In this document: positions 28,457 through 37,027 of the stretch, one piece after another
Layout of the letters: each line of letters opens with the position of its first letter
How positions within the stretch are numbered: the first letter of the stretch is position 1
NCBI RefSeq assembly: GCF_900101175.1
Contig: NZ_FNFQ01000001.1
Span: 186,001-250,000 of the forward strand
Direction of reading: 5' to 3'
Length of the DNA: 64,000 nucleotides
Source of the DNA: Stenotrophomonas pavanii
GTDB taxonomy: Bacteria; Pseudomonadota; Gammaproteobacteria; Xanthomonadales; Xanthomonadaceae
Position numbers and translations under genes: made by a program
The notes under the pieces: model-generated
The model's input: only the letters and a program-made list of their open reading frames with translations
The model's database searches: none
What the model was told of the DNA's origin: nothing

Positions 28457-29055
28457 GCGTGGCTGTCCAGGCGGTACTGCAGGTGGCGCTTCACGCCCTG
28501 CCATTCCGCGTCGATGATGGAGAAGATGACGGTGTCGCGCGGCGTGCCGTCGGCGTGCCGCTTGTGGTTGCGCAGCACGCCATCCTGCTTGGCGCCGAGG
28601 CGGGCGATGGCGGTGCGCGAGGTGAGATTGAACCAGCTGGTTTCCAGCACCACGCTGATGCAGCCCATCACCTCGAACGCATGCTGCAGCAGCAACAGCT
28701 TGGCTTCGGTGTTGGCACCGGTGCGCTGCACGCGCGGCGTGTACCACGTGTAGCCGAGGCTGAGCCTGGGCACGCTGGCGTCCATGTCGTAGAAGCGCGT
28801 GCTGCCGATGATGGCGCCGGCCGCATCGCGGATCACGAACGGCAGCACCTTGCCTTCGCTCTGTGCCCGCAGCGCCGCCTGCACATAGGGCTCGACCTGC
28901 TGCGGCGACGGCACCTGGGTGTACCAGAGCTGGTCAAGGCCACTGCCTTCGAGCGCATCGCGCAGGCCCGGTACGTGTGCAGGCTGCAGCGCCTGCAGCG
29001 TCACGTGCTGGCCGCGCAGGGTGGGAACCGCGTTCCAGGCGTCAGGAGGGCTCAT
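28453..29055 (-). CDS. GNAT N-acetyltransferase (RimJ/RimL-like)
   Basis: A 200-residue acetyltransferase of the RimJ/RimL type. It shows [23 protein letters not shown] at the N-terminus, [10 protein letters not shown], and [19 protein letters not shown], where the acetyl-CoA-binding turn is RTGANTEAK. It is only 3 bp from argAB and overlaps argC by ATGA, so it is firmly embedded in the arginine operon. No arginine step in this pathway lacks an enzyme, so its substrate is unknown; an acetylated intermediate or a protein N-terminus is possible. Confidence 0.85.
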   Translation of the reverse strand: MSPPDAWNAVPTLRGQHVTLQALQPAHVPGLRDALEGSGLDQLWYTQVPSPQQVEPYVQAALRAQSEGKVLPFVIRDAAGAIIGSTRFYDMDASVPRLSLGYTWYTPRVQRTGANTEAKLLLLQHAFEVMGCISVVLETSWFNLTSRTAIARLGAKQDGVLRNHKRHADGTPRDTVIFSIIDAEWQGVKRHLQYRLDSHA

Positions 29056-29058
29056 CGC

Positions 29059-30387
29059 TCACCCCAGCAGGCTCGGCGCGCGCTGGGCGCAGTGGTCGAC
29101 ATAGGTCTTGATGCGGTCGATGCCATCGGCACCGAACCAGAACACCTTCCAGTGATCCTGCTTGTAGCAGCCATCGGATTCGGCGTAGTAGAAATGATTG
29201 ATCGGATTGCCATGGCGCGAACGCCAGAACAGCTGCGGGGTTTCCTCCAGCATCACGTTCCAGACCGCACGGCCCAGGCCTTCGCCCTGCGCATCGTCGA
29301 GCACGGCGAACTTGTCCAGGTACACGCCCTCGGCCTCGTCAGTGAGGATCACGGCGGTGCGGTAGTTCTCGCTGACATAGGCACGGAGCAGCCGGGTCTT
29401 CTCGAAGTAGTCCGGCACCAGGGTGCGGCCGAAGCTGGACTCGATCAGGCCCTTCAGGCGCGGCAGGTCCAGTTCGTCCCAGGCGGTGGCGCGCAGCACC
29501 TTCTCGCCCTTGCGCACCAGCGTGCCCGAGCCCTTGTGGGTGAACAGTTCCTTGGCCAGGTCGGCCGGCCGGGTGATCGATACCGACGATTCCAGCGGCA
29601 GGCGATCAAGCAGATCCTTGATCTGCTCGATCTTCACCTTCATGCCGCCATGAATCCATGGCTGCGCAATCAGGTGGTCGTACTCGGTGGACAGGTTGAT
29701 CGAGTCGATCACGTTGCCCTGCTCGTCCAGCAGGCCACCGGTGCCGGTCAGGAAGATGATCTTGTACGGCTGCAGTTCCTGCACCAGTTCATTGGCGGCG
29801 AAGTCGGCGTTGACGTTGAGGATCTGCCCGCCCGCGGTTTCGCCCAGGCTGGTGATGACCGGGATCGAGCCGGCGCGCAGGCTGGCCTCGATCGGGGCCA
29901 GGTTGACCTTCTTCACCTCGCCGACCAGGCCGTAGGTGTCCACGTCCAGGTACTCGGCCTCGAACACGCCACCGGTGATCGAGGTGGCACGCGCACCGTT
30001 CTGCTGCAGCGCTTCGACCAGGCGCAGGTTGGACTGCTGGAACACCCGGCGCACGATCGCCAGCGCTTCCGGCGAGGTCACGCGCAGGCCGTTGACCGTC
30101 TGCTTCTCGATGCCGGCGGCCGACAGCTCGGCGTCCAGCTGCGGGCCGGCGCCGTGCAGCACGATCGGGGTCAGCCCGACTTCCTGCAGGAACGACAGCG
30201 AGGAGGTCAGCGCGTCGAGGTCGTCGCGCAGCACTGCGCCGCCGACCTTGACCACGGCGAAGCGCTTGGCATCCAGCTGCGAGAAGCGCTTGAGGTACTG
30301 GCTGATCTCCTTCGCGCTGGCCATGCTGGAGAGCAGGCGCACGATGGTCTGGCGGGTCTGGCGGTGAGGCTGGAGGGCAGGAGACAT
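29059..30387 (-). CDS. argB: Bifunctional N-acetylglutamate kinase/synthase
   Basis: A fusion of the first two steps of arginine synthesis. Residues about 1-285 are an amino-acid kinase domain ([22 protein letters not shown], and [13 protein letters not shown]), and about 290-442 a GNAT-type synthase domain with [27 protein letters not shown], whose GEGLGR is the acyl-CoA loop. Such fused NAGS/K enzymes are characterised in Xanthomonas and resemble vertebrate NAGS. The fusion is intact and 442 residues long. Confidence 0.93.
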   Translation of the reverse strand: MSPALQPHRQTRQTIVRLLSSMASAKEISQYLKRFSQLDAKRFAVVKVGGAVLRDDLDALTSSLSFLQEVGLTPIVLHGAGPQLDAELSAAGIEKQTVNGLRVTSPEALAIVRRVFQQSNLRLVEALQQNGARATSITGGVFEAEYLDVDTYGLVGEVKKVNLAPIEASLRAGSIPVITSLGETAGGQILNVNADFAANELVQELQPYKIIFLTGTGGLLDEQGNVIDSINLSTEYDHLIAQPWIHGGMKVKIEQIKDLLDRLPLESSVSITRPADLAKELFTHKGSGTLVRKGEKVLRATAWDELDLPRLKGLIESSFGRTLVPDYFEKTRLLRAYVSENYRTAVILTDEAEGVYLDKFAVLDDAQGEGLGRAVWNVMLEETPQLFWRSRHGNPINHFYYAESDGCYKQDHWKVFWFGADGIDRIKTYVDHCAQRAPSLLG

Positions 30388-30462
30388 TTCGGTTTCGTCA
30401 CAGGCGGCGGTCGCCGCGTTGCAGGTCCACCCGGCCGGGGCCGGGCGGCGTTGTAGGGTCGA

Positions 30463-31551
30463 TCAGGCGCCGGCGGCAATGATCCGGTGCACGGCGTGGG
30501 TATAGCGCTGCAGCTGGTCCAGCGTCACGAACTCGTCGGCGGTGTGGGCCTGGGCGATGTCGCCCGGGCCGAACACCAGCGTGGTGTAGCCAGCGGCCGA
30601 GAACAGCGACGCCTCGGTCCAGAAATCAACGGCATTGCCGATCGGCAGCTCCAGCGCATCGGCCACGTCACGCGCCAGCAGGCGGCGGTTCTCGGCTTCG
30701 GCGATGTCACCGGCCGGCAGGCTCGGGCCGCGGAAGGTCTCGGTGAACACGGCAGCGTCCGGTTCGGCGAATCCGGCGAAGGTCGCCAGCAGGCCATCGA
30801 TGTCCATCGACGGCAGCGGGCGGAACCCGAACCGCACTTCGGCAGCCGGCGCGATCATATTGGCCTTGATCCCGCCTTCGACGCGGCCGATGTTGAAACG
30901 CAGGCCGGTCAGCCCACCGAAGCGCGCCGAGGCCAGCGATTCCACATGGTCCAGCGCGCGGTTGCCCCAGCGCATGGCCTGGTGCAGCGCGCTGGCGGCC
31001 GCATCCTGCTTGCCCGAGGCGTGCCCGGCACGGCCGGCGAACTGCATCAGCACCGAACTGATGCCACGGTGCGCGAGCACCGCTTCGCTCATCGTCGGTT
31101 CGGCCACCAGTACCGCTTCATACGGCAGGCCACGGGCCAGGAACGCGGCGATGCAGCGCGGATCGTTGGCTTCCTCGTCGCTGGAGAACAGGAACGCGGC
31201 ATCACCGTCGCTGGCATTTGCCGCGGCCACCAGCGCCGCGGCCGCGCCCTTGATGTCGCACACGCCGAGGCCGACCACGCGGTCATCCAGCCGGCGCATC
31301 ACGTGCGGGTCGGCACTCCAGTGCGGCGAATCGGGCACGGTATCCAGATGCACGTTGAACAGGTACTTCGGCGTACCACGCACGGCGTACAGGCTGACCG
31401 CACCGGCGCCATGGTCGATCACCTCGACATTGAAGCCGGGCAGGTTCGCGCGCAGGTAATCGAAGATGCCACCGGTGGTGATCGCACGCGGCGGGTTGCG
31501 GGTGTCGAAGGACACCAGGGCCTGCAGGTGATCGAGCGTCTGGTCAAGCAT
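30463..31551 (-). CDS. argE': N-acetylcitrulline deacetylase (ArgE-like)
   Basis: An M20-family metallopeptidase fold, 362 residues. Visible metal-site elements are HLDTVPD, GVCDIKGAAA and SSDEEAND. In ordinary bacteria ArgE deacetylates acetylornithine; in Xanthomonas the orthologue removes acetate from acetylcitrulline after AOTCase. The neighbouring AOTCase gene makes that role the likely one here. REP units fill the gap to argG. Confidence 0.9.
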   Translation of the reverse strand: MLDQTLDHLQALVSFDTRNPPRAITTGGIFDYLRANLPGFNVEVIDHGAGAVSLYAVRGTPKYLFNVHLDTVPDSPHWSADPHVMRRLDDRVVGLGVCDIKGAAAALVAAANASDGDAAFLFSSDEEANDPRCIAAFLARGLPYEAVLVAEPTMSEAVLAHRGISSVLMQFAGRAGHASGKQDAAASALHQAMRWGNRALDHVESLASARFGGLTGLRFNIGRVEGGIKANMIAPAAEVRFGFRPLPSMDIDGLLATFAGFAEPDAAVFTETFRGPSLPAGDIAEAENRRLLARDVADALELPIGNAVDFWTEASLFSAAGYTTLVFGPGDIAQAHTADEFVTLDQLQRYTHAVHRIIAAGA

Positions 31552-31581
31552 GTGTCTGAATATCCGTAGGGTTCGAAATCG

Positions 31582-31735
31582 GTAGTGCCGGCCGCTGGCC
31601 GGCTCCGCAATGATCCAGCCGTGCCACGAGCCGGCCAGCGGCCGGCACTACCTTCCATTGACGTTGCGAGGCGCCGGCCAGCGGCCGGCACTACCTTCCA
31701 TTGACGTTGCGAGGCGCCGGCCAGCGGCCGGCCCC
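31582..31735. repeat. SMAG REP cluster with 43-bp tandem duplication
   Basis: A GTAG unit (31582) faces an inverted partner ending CTAC (31648-31651), and the latter is duplicated in tandem: the repeat CCGGCCAGCGGCCGGCAC begins at 31631, 31674 and 31717, a 43-bp period. The third copy breaks off before its CTAC end. It lies between argG and argE'. Confidence 0.85.
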
Positions 31736-31745
31736 CCGTCACAGG

Positions 31746-32942
31746 TCAACCGCGATTGACCTGCGCATAGACAGTGGAACTCATGCCGAACAGCTTGATG
31801 AAACCTTCAGCCTCCTCCACGCCCCAGTCGGCCGACTGCGCGTAGGTGGCGCCCTTGGTGTTGAGCAGGTGCGGCGACTTCACGGCCACCGCATCGACGC
31901 GGCCACCACGGGTTTCCAGCACCACTTCACCGTTGACCTTGGCCTGCGAGGACTTCAAGAAGGCTTCGATATCGGTCTTCAGCGGGTCGTGGTAGAAGCC
32001 TTCGTACACCAGCTCCACCCACTTGCGCGCCACGTCCGGCTTGAAGCGGTTCTGCTGCTTGGTCAGCACCGCATCTTCCAGCGCGCGGTGTGCGGCCAGC
32101 AGCGAGACCAGGCCCGGGGCCTCAAACACGATGCGGCCCTTCAGGCCGATCACGGTGTCGCCGGTGTAGACGCCGCGACCCACGCCGTACGGGGCGAACA
32201 GCTTGTTGAGCTGGGCCAGGATCTGGTCGCCCGGCAGCGCCTTGCCATCCAGTTCGACGGCTTCGCCCTCAACGAACTTCAGGGTGACGGTCAGCGCCTG
32301 TTCCGGCCACTCGCTGCGCGGTGCGCACCAGCCGCGCGCGCCCTCGCCCGGGGCTTCCCACCGGTCGATCTCGCCGCCGGACATGGTCAGGCCCAGCAGG
32401 TTCTCGTTGATGGTGTAGGCCTGCTGCTTGGCGCGCACGCCGAAGCCACGCTCTTCCAGGTACTTCTGCTCGTAGGCGCGGGTCTGGGTGTGTTCCTTCT
32501 GGATCTCGCGGATCGGCGCGATGATCTGGTAATCGCCCAGTGCCTTCACGGCCAGGTCGAAGCGGACCTGGTCGTTGCCCATGCCGGTGCAGCCGTGGGC
32601 GATGATGTGGGTACCCAGTTCGGCGGCACGGTTCAGCGCGGCATCGACGATCAGGTAGCGGTCCGAGACCAGCAGCGGGTACTGGCCCTGGTAGCCTTCG
32701 CCGGCCCACACGAACGGCTTGACGAAGCCTTCCCAGATGGCCGGGCCACCGTTGACGGTGACGTGGCTGGCCACGCCCAGTTCGGCGGCGCGCTTTTCGA
32801 TGAAGTCGCGCTCCTCATCATCCACGCCGCCGGTGTCGGCGAACACAGTGTGCACGTTGTAGCCACGCTCCTGCAGGTACGGCACGCAGAAGCTGGTATC
32901 CAGGCCGCCGGAGAAGGCGAGAACGACGTCTTTGTTGCTCAT
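31746..32942 (-). CDS. argG: Argininosuccinate synthase ArgG
   Basis: Joins citrulline and aspartate using ATP. The 398-residue protein begins [18 protein letters not shown], with the PP-loop SGGLDTS, followed by the conserved [15 protein letters not shown]. Length matches the family. The ATG at 32942 is the only N-terminus that starts the conserved fold. REP clusters lie on both sides, within the operon. Confidence 0.96.
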   Translation of the reverse strand: MSNKDVVLAFSGGLDTSFCVPYLQERGYNVHTVFADTGGVDDEERDFIEKRAAELGVASHVTVNGGPAIWEGFVKPFVWAGEGYQGQYPLLVSDRYLIVDAALNRAAELGTHIIAHGCTGMGNDQVRFDLAVKALGDYQIIAPIREIQKEHTQTRAYEQKYLEERGFGVRAKQQAYTINENLLGLTMSGGEIDRWEAPGEGARGWCAPRSEWPEQALTVTLKFVEGEAVELDGKALPGDQILAQLNKLFAPYGVGRGVYTGDTVIGLKGRIVFEAPGLVSLLAAHRALEDAVLTKQQNRFKPDVARKWVELVYEGFYHDPLKTDIEAFLKSSQAKVNGEVVLETRGGRVDAVAVKSPHLLNTKGATYAQSADWGVEEAEGFIKLFGMSSTVYAQVNRG

Positions 32943-32975
32943 GGGGGTCAGGTCCACTTGGGGGATGAGAATTCG

Positions 32976-33050
32976 GTAGAGCCGACCATTGGTCGGCCGA
33001 AATGTTGGATGCGCCGCTGCGGGAGCAGCCGACCAGCGGTCGGCCCTAGC
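32976..33050. repeat. GTAG-type REP dimer between argF' and argG
   Basis: GTAGAGCCGACCATTGGTCG at the left faces GCCGACCAGCGGTCGGC followed by CCTAG at the right. This is a different subtype (GAGCCGACC core) from the TGCCGGCC units elsewhere. It fills the argF'-argG intercistronic gap. Confidence 0.78.
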
Positions 33051-33061
33051 CCTTGTGCGAT

Positions 33062-34072
33062 CTAGCGCCCGGCAACCGCCGCCATGATCGCCTTCTGCAC
33101 GTGCAGGCGGTTCTCGGCTTCGTTGATGGCGATGCACTGCGGCGAATCCATCACCGCGTCGGTGGCCTTCACGTTGCGGCGCAGCGGCAGGCAGTGGCTG
33201 AACACACCGTTGTTGGTCAGCGCCATCTTCCGTTCGTCGACGATGAAGTGCTTGAACTGGTCACGGATCGGCTTCTCCGGTTCCCAGTTGCCGAAGAACG
33301 GCAGCGCGCCCCAGCTCTTGGCGTAGACCACGTCGGCGCCGGCGTAGGCGCTGTCGATGTCATGGCTGATCTTCAGCGAACCGCCGCTCTCGGCCACGTT
33401 CTGCTCGGCCCAGCCCATGTAGCGCTCGTCGAGGATGTAGTCGGCCGTCGGGCACAGCAGGGTCACGTCCATGCCCATGCGGGTGGCGATGGTCAGCGCC
33501 GAGTTGGCCACGGCGGTGTTGAGCGGCTTGGGGTGGTAGGTCCAGGTCAGCACGTACTTCTTGCCACGCAGGTCCTGGGTGCCGAAGTGCTCCTGCAGCG
33601 CCATGATGTGGGCCAGCTCCTGGCACGGGTGGGTGATGGTCTCCATGTTGATGACCGGCACCGGCGAATACCTGGCGAAGCTGTTGAGGACGATGTCCTG
33701 GCGGTCGTACGCCCAGTCCTGGAATTTCGGGAACGCACGCACGGCGATGATGTCGCAGTAACGGCCCAGCACCTTGGCCACTTCCGCAATGTGCTCCTCG
33801 GTATCGCCGTCCATCACCGTGCCGAGGTTGAACTCGATCGGCCACGCATCCTTGCCCGGCTGCAGCACCACCGCATGGGCGCCGAGCTGGAACGCGCCCA
33901 GTTCGAAACTGGTGCGGGTGCGCATGGACGGGTTGAAGAACACCAGCGCGATCGACTTGCCCTTGAGCTGGTCGCCGAGCTTGTTGCGCTTGAACAGCGC
34001 CGCCTGGGTCAACAGCGCATCAAGATCGCTGCGGCTCCAGTCCTGGGTGTTCAGGAAGTGCTTGGGGGACAT
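33062..34072 (-). CDS. argF': N-acetylornithine carbamoyltransferase (AOTCase)
   Basis: Carbamoylates N-acetylornithine to N-acetylcitrulline. The 336-residue protein has the carbamoyl phosphate motif SMRTRTSFE (49-57), HPCQ and HCLPLRR. The segment WPIEF (77-81) contains the proline and glutamate equivalent to Pro90 and Glu92 of Xanthomonas AOTCase, the Glu that selects the acetylated substrate; ordinary OTCases lack it. I chose the second of two adjacent ATGs, seven bases from an AAGGA site and matching homologues. It is the first structural gene of the operon, 162 bp after the leader peptide. Confidence 0.93.
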   Translation of the reverse strand: MSPKHFLNTQDWSRSDLDALLTQAALFKRNKLGDQLKGKSIALVFFNPSMRTRTSFELGAFQLGAHAVVLQPGKDAWPIEFNLGTVMDGDTEEHIAEVAKVLGRYCDIIAVRAFPKFQDWAYDRQDIVLNSFARYSPVPVINMETITHPCQELAHIMALQEHFGTQDLRGKKYVLTWTYHPKPLNTAVANSALTIATRMGMDVTLLCPTADYILDERYMGWAEQNVAESGGSLKISHDIDSAYAGADVVYAKSWGALPFFGNWEPEKPIRDQFKHFIVDERKMALTNNGVFSHCLPLRRNVKATDAVMDSPQCIAINEAENRLHVQKAIMAAVAGR

Positions 34073-34178
34073 CATCTTTCCTTGCGTGGCGGCGCCGGGT
34101 TCGACGCGGTGGAAGGGAAAACAGGAAGCAAAGGTGGAGCGAAAAGGTTGCAGTTGCAGCTTTCAGAACGCGGAAACG

Positions 34179-34209
34179 AAAAAACCCAGCCGGCGGGCTG
34201 GGTTTTTTT
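34179..34209 (-). terminator. Intrinsic terminator in the arginine operon leader (attenuator)
   Basis: On the minus strand CCCAGCC and GGCTGGG form a stem around a short CGC loop, followed by six T. It lies between the leader peptide (stop at 34234) and argF' (start 34072), so transcription must pass it to reach argF'. Flanking A-runs make it work in both directions in principle. Confidence 0.85.
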
Positions 34210-34233
34210 CGGACGAACAGCAAAAAGCTCCGG

Positions 34234-34335
34234 TTACCCAGCGAGAATGTGGGGTTCCGGTCGACGCGCACGCGAGGTCATGCCCGACGCCTGTCGGGCT
34301 GCGCTGCTGTCGTGCTGGAAGTCGGTGAGCTTCAT
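34234..34335 (-). CDS. Candidate arginine-operon leader peptide
   Basis: A 33-codon reading frame starting MKLTDFQHDSSAARQ and ending PEPHILAG. It has four Arg codons, three of them in the block CGT-GCG-CGT-CGA at 34261-34272; two of the four are CGA, which is rare in neighbouring genes where CGC dominates. Its stop is 25 bases before the terminator stem. The segment after the Arg block can pair with the end of the frame, and GCTGGG at the end of the frame can pair with the terminator's 5' arm, as expected for attenuation. The ribosome site is weak; TTGCGC-17-AAAGAT just upstream is a poor promoter match. No homologue is known to me. Confidence 0.55.
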   Translation of the reverse strand: MKLTDFQHDSSAARQASGMTSRARRPEPHILAG

Positions 34336-34390
34336 GGCCGGCTATCTTTGCATGCGACCGGGGCCGGCGCAAGGGGCCCGGGTCGCAGAA

Positions 34391-34954
34391 TCAGGGATTG
34401 CTGGCCGTGCCCTGCTCAGGGCCGACCCACGGGGTGATCGACACCCGGATCTTGAGCCGGTTGCCGGGGTCTTCCGGCAGCCGCGAGCGGTACTTGGTGC
34501 CCTTGTAGACGTAATCCACGTCATAGGCGATGGGGCGGCGGAACTCACGTCCCACCGGCACGATGCGGCAGTCGCGGGTCAGCATCGGCCCGTTGCTGGC
34601 CGGGGCCGGGGCGGGCGTCTCGGCAGCGGGGTCCTCGGAAACCTCGTCATCGCTGCGCTTGAACATCGAGCGCACCGAGTCCCAGAAGCGGCTGATCCGG
34701 CCCTTGTCCTCGACCGGTTCCTCGCCGGTCACGTTGACCGGGGCCAGAGTACGGGTCGACACCGGCTCGCAATGCTCCTCGGTGCGGGTCGCGCGCAGGG
34801 TCTGGAACACCGGCTCGACATTCAGCACCTGGGCGTAGTCGAACTTCACGTTCTCCACGATCACCACCCGGTTGCGGGGCTCGGCCTCCTGCGCCAGCAC
34901 CACGGCGGGCAGCGCCGACAGGCAGGCCAGGGTCAGCAACGCGGTGGGTTTCAT
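34391..34954 (-). CDS. Secreted protein of unknown function
   Basis: A 187-residue protein with a signal peptide (about 1-22, ending VVLAQE). After it comes NVKFDYAQVLNVEPVFQT, like the DYAxVxxVEPV segment seen in some glycine-zipper envelope proteins, and the C-terminal AYDVDYVYKGTKYRSRLPED followed by RVSITP is shared with the same group. A linker rich in Ala, Pro and Glu lies between. The glycine-zipper region itself is absent. It lies upstream of the arginine leader on the same strand; cysS diverges from it. Function unknown. Confidence 0.75.
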   Translation of the reverse strand: MKPTALLTLACLSALPAVVLAQEAEPRNRVVIVENVKFDYAQVLNVEPVFQTLRATRTEEHCEPVSTRTLAPVNVTGEEPVEDKGRISRFWDSVRSMFKRSDDEVSEDPAAETPAPAPASNGPMLTRDCRIVPVGREFRRPIAYDVDYVYKGTKYRSRLPEDPGNRLKIRVSITPWVGPEQGTASNP

Positions 34955-35107
34955 TGGCGACGGGAGCAAGGACACGGCAATAGTGTAGGCAGTGGCGAGC
35001 GCAAGGGGCTGAACATTACCCGTCCACGCCGCTCCTGCCCACCCCACCCTGGAACAACCGGCGTCCACCGGTGGCAACCGGTGCCCCCAAAGGGGCGCGA
35101 CACGTTC

Positions 35108-35113
35108 TAAAAT
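35108..35113 (+). promoter_or_regulatory. Candidate -10 element for cysS
   Basis: TAAAAT matches five of six -10 positions and lies 28 bp before the cysS ATG. No good -35 hexamer is visible at the usual spacing. Confidence 0.35.
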
Positions 35114-35141
35114 CACAGGCTTGTCCCCCAGTCACAGCCCC

Positions 35142-36518
35142 ATGACCCTGCGCCTGCACAACAACCTGACTCGCCAGCTCGAACCGTTCACCCCGCTCGA
35201 CCCGGCCTGTCCGACCCTGTATGTGTGCGGCCCGACGGTCTACAACTACGTGCACATCGGCAACGCCCGTGGCCCGGTGGTGTTCGGGGTGCTGGCCGAC
35301 CTGCTGCGGCGCCGTTTCGGCGCACTGCGCTACGCCCGCAACATCACCGACGTGGACGACAAGATCAACACCGCCGCGCGCGAGCAGGGGGTGCCGATCA
35401 GCACCATCACCGACCGCTTCGCCGCCGCCTACCGTGAAGACATGGCCGCGCTGGGCGTGGTGCCGCCGGACATCGAGCCGGAAGTGACCGCGCACATGCC
35501 GCAGATCATCGCCATGATCGAGCAGCTGATCGCCAATGGGCATGCCTATGCCGCCGAGGGCCACGTGCTGTTCGCGGTGGCCAGCTTCGACGGCTACGGC
35601 AAGCTTTCGCGCCGCGACCCGGACGAAATGCTGGCCGGTGCCCGCGTCGACGTGGCACCGTACAAGCGTGACCCGGGCGATTTCGTGCTGTGGAAGCCGT
35701 CCAGCGACGACCTGCCCGGTTGGGAATCGCCGTGGGGCCGGGGCCGTCCGGGCTGGCATATCGAATGCTCGGCGATGGCCGCCGCCCACCTGGGCGAGAC
35801 CATCGACATCCACGCCGGCGGCGTCGACCTGCAGTTCCCGCACCATGAGAACGAGATCGCGCAGAGCGAATGCGCCCACGGCGGCAGGATCTTCGCCCGC
35901 TTCTGGCTGCACAACGGCATGCTCAACTTCGGCGGCGCCAAGATGAGCAAGTCGCTGGGCAACATCGAGCGCGTGCACGACCTGGTGCGCCAGCATCCGC
36001 CGGAAGCGCTGCGCCTGGCCCTGCTGTCGGCCCACTACCGGCAGCCGCTGGACTGGTCCGATGCGCTGATCGAGCAGTCGGTGCGCACCCTGGACCGCCT
36101 GTACGGCACCCTGCGCGAGCTGGCCGCGGTCGAGGCCAGCGCCGTGATTCCGGCTACGGTCGAGGCCACCCTGGATGATGACCTCAACACGCCGCAGGCG
36201 CTGGCCGAAGTGGCGCGCATCGCCGCCGATGCGCGCCGGGCCACCGACCCGGCCGAGCAGGCACGCCTGAAGGGTGAGCTGCTCGGTGCCGGCCTGGCGC
36301 TGGGACTGCTGCAGGCCGATCCGGCACAGTGGTTCGGCACCACCGCCAGCGATGACGGCGACGATGCCCGCATCCAGGGCCTGATCGATGCGCGTGCCGC
36401 CGCCAAGAAGGCGCGCGACTTCGCCCGTTCCGACGCCATCCGCGACCAGCTGGCCGCCGAAGGCATCGTGCTGGAAGACACCCCGCAGGGCGTGCGCTGG
36501 TCGCGCAAGCGCGGCTGA
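35142..36518 (+). CDS. cysS: Cysteinyl-tRNA synthetase
   Basis: Charges tRNA-Cys. The 458-residue class I synthetase has the first zinc cysteine in YVCGPTVYN, the HIGH variant HIGNARGP, further zinc ligands in HIECSAMAA and [13 protein letters not shown], and the KMSKS motif in AKMSKSLGN. The ATG at 35142 gives the usual N-terminus [12 protein letters not shown]; an in-frame TTG 21 bp upstream is unlikely. Confidence 0.97.
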   Translation: MTLRLHNNLTRQLEPFTPLDPACPTLYVCGPTVYNYVHIGNARGPVVFGVLADLLRRRFGALRYARNITDVDDKINTAAREQGVPISTITDRFAAAYREDMAALGVVPPDIEPEVTAHMPQIIAMIEQLIANGHAYAAEGHVLFAVASFDGYGKLSRRDPDEMLAGARVDVAPYKRDPGDFVLWKPSSDDLPGWESPWGRGRPGWHIECSAMAAAHLGETIDIHAGGVDLQFPHHENEIAQSECAHGGRIFARFWLHNGMLNFGGAKMSKSLGNIERVHDLVRQHPPEALRLALLSAHYRQPLDWSDALIEQSVRTLDRLYGTLRELAAVEASAVIPATVEATLDDDLNTPQALAEVARIAADARRATDPAEQARLKGELLGAGLALGLLQADPAQWFGTTASDDGDDARIQGLIDARAAAKKARDFARSDAIRDQLAAEGIVLEDTPQGVRWSRKRG

Positions 36519-36574
36519 CGACCCGCCCTGCCCCGTGGCCGGTCCGCCGGCCACGCCCCACCGTAGAGACTGTT

Positions 36575-37027
36575 GTGACCGACTCCCCGTTCCCGCTTGA
36601 ACCCACCGCCGCCGAGGCCCAGGCCGCCATCGCCGAGGAATTCGGCTTCTTCGGCGACTGGTCCGAGCGCTACCAGTACCTGATCGACCTCGGCCGCAAG
36701 CTGCCGCCCTTCCCCGAAGACTGGAAGACCGAACAGCATCGCCTGCTCGGCTGCCAGTCGATGGTCTGGATCGTGCCCGAAGGCAACGCGCAGTCGCTGC
36801 GCTTCCATGCCATCAGTGATTCGGCGATTGTCTCCGGCCTGATCTTCCTGGCCCTGCGCGTGTACTCCGGGCGCTCGGCGCAGGAGATCCTGGACACCGA
36901 GCCGAGCTACATCCAGGACATCGGCCTGGCCCGCCACCTCTCGCCCACCCGCAGCAACGGCGTGGCGGCGATGCTGGCCTTCATCCGCGAGACCGCGCAG
37001 GCCCAGCTGCAGCGCGACCCGTCGTGA
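36575..37027 (+). CDS. sufE: Cysteine desulfuration protein SufE
   Basis: Accepts persulfide sulfur from the SufS desulfurase for Fe-S cluster assembly. The 150-residue protein has the acceptor Cys60 in LLGCQSMVWIVPE and the rest of the family fold (VSGLIFLALRVYSGR). The GTG start is 57 bp after cysS. The stop overlaps the next GTG by four bases. No suf operon partner is adjacent. Confidence 0.93.
   Translation: MTDSPFPLEPTAAEAQAAIAEEFGFFGDWSERYQYLIDLGRKLPPFPEDWKTEQHRLLGCQSMVWIVPEGNAQSLRFHAISDSAIVSGLIFLALRVYSGRSAQEILDTEPSYIQDIGLARHLSPTRSNGVAAMLAFIRETAQAQLQRDPS

Noticed and set aside
31631..31731. CRISPR-like array
   Set aside because: The 43-bp units are contiguous duplications of a REP with no variable spacers, and there are no cas genes.
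34020..34271. Alternative leader frame starting at GTG 34271 before argF'
   Set aside because: It runs through the terminator hairpin and into argF', and does not place Arg codons correctly for attenuation. The frame at 34234-34335 fits far better.
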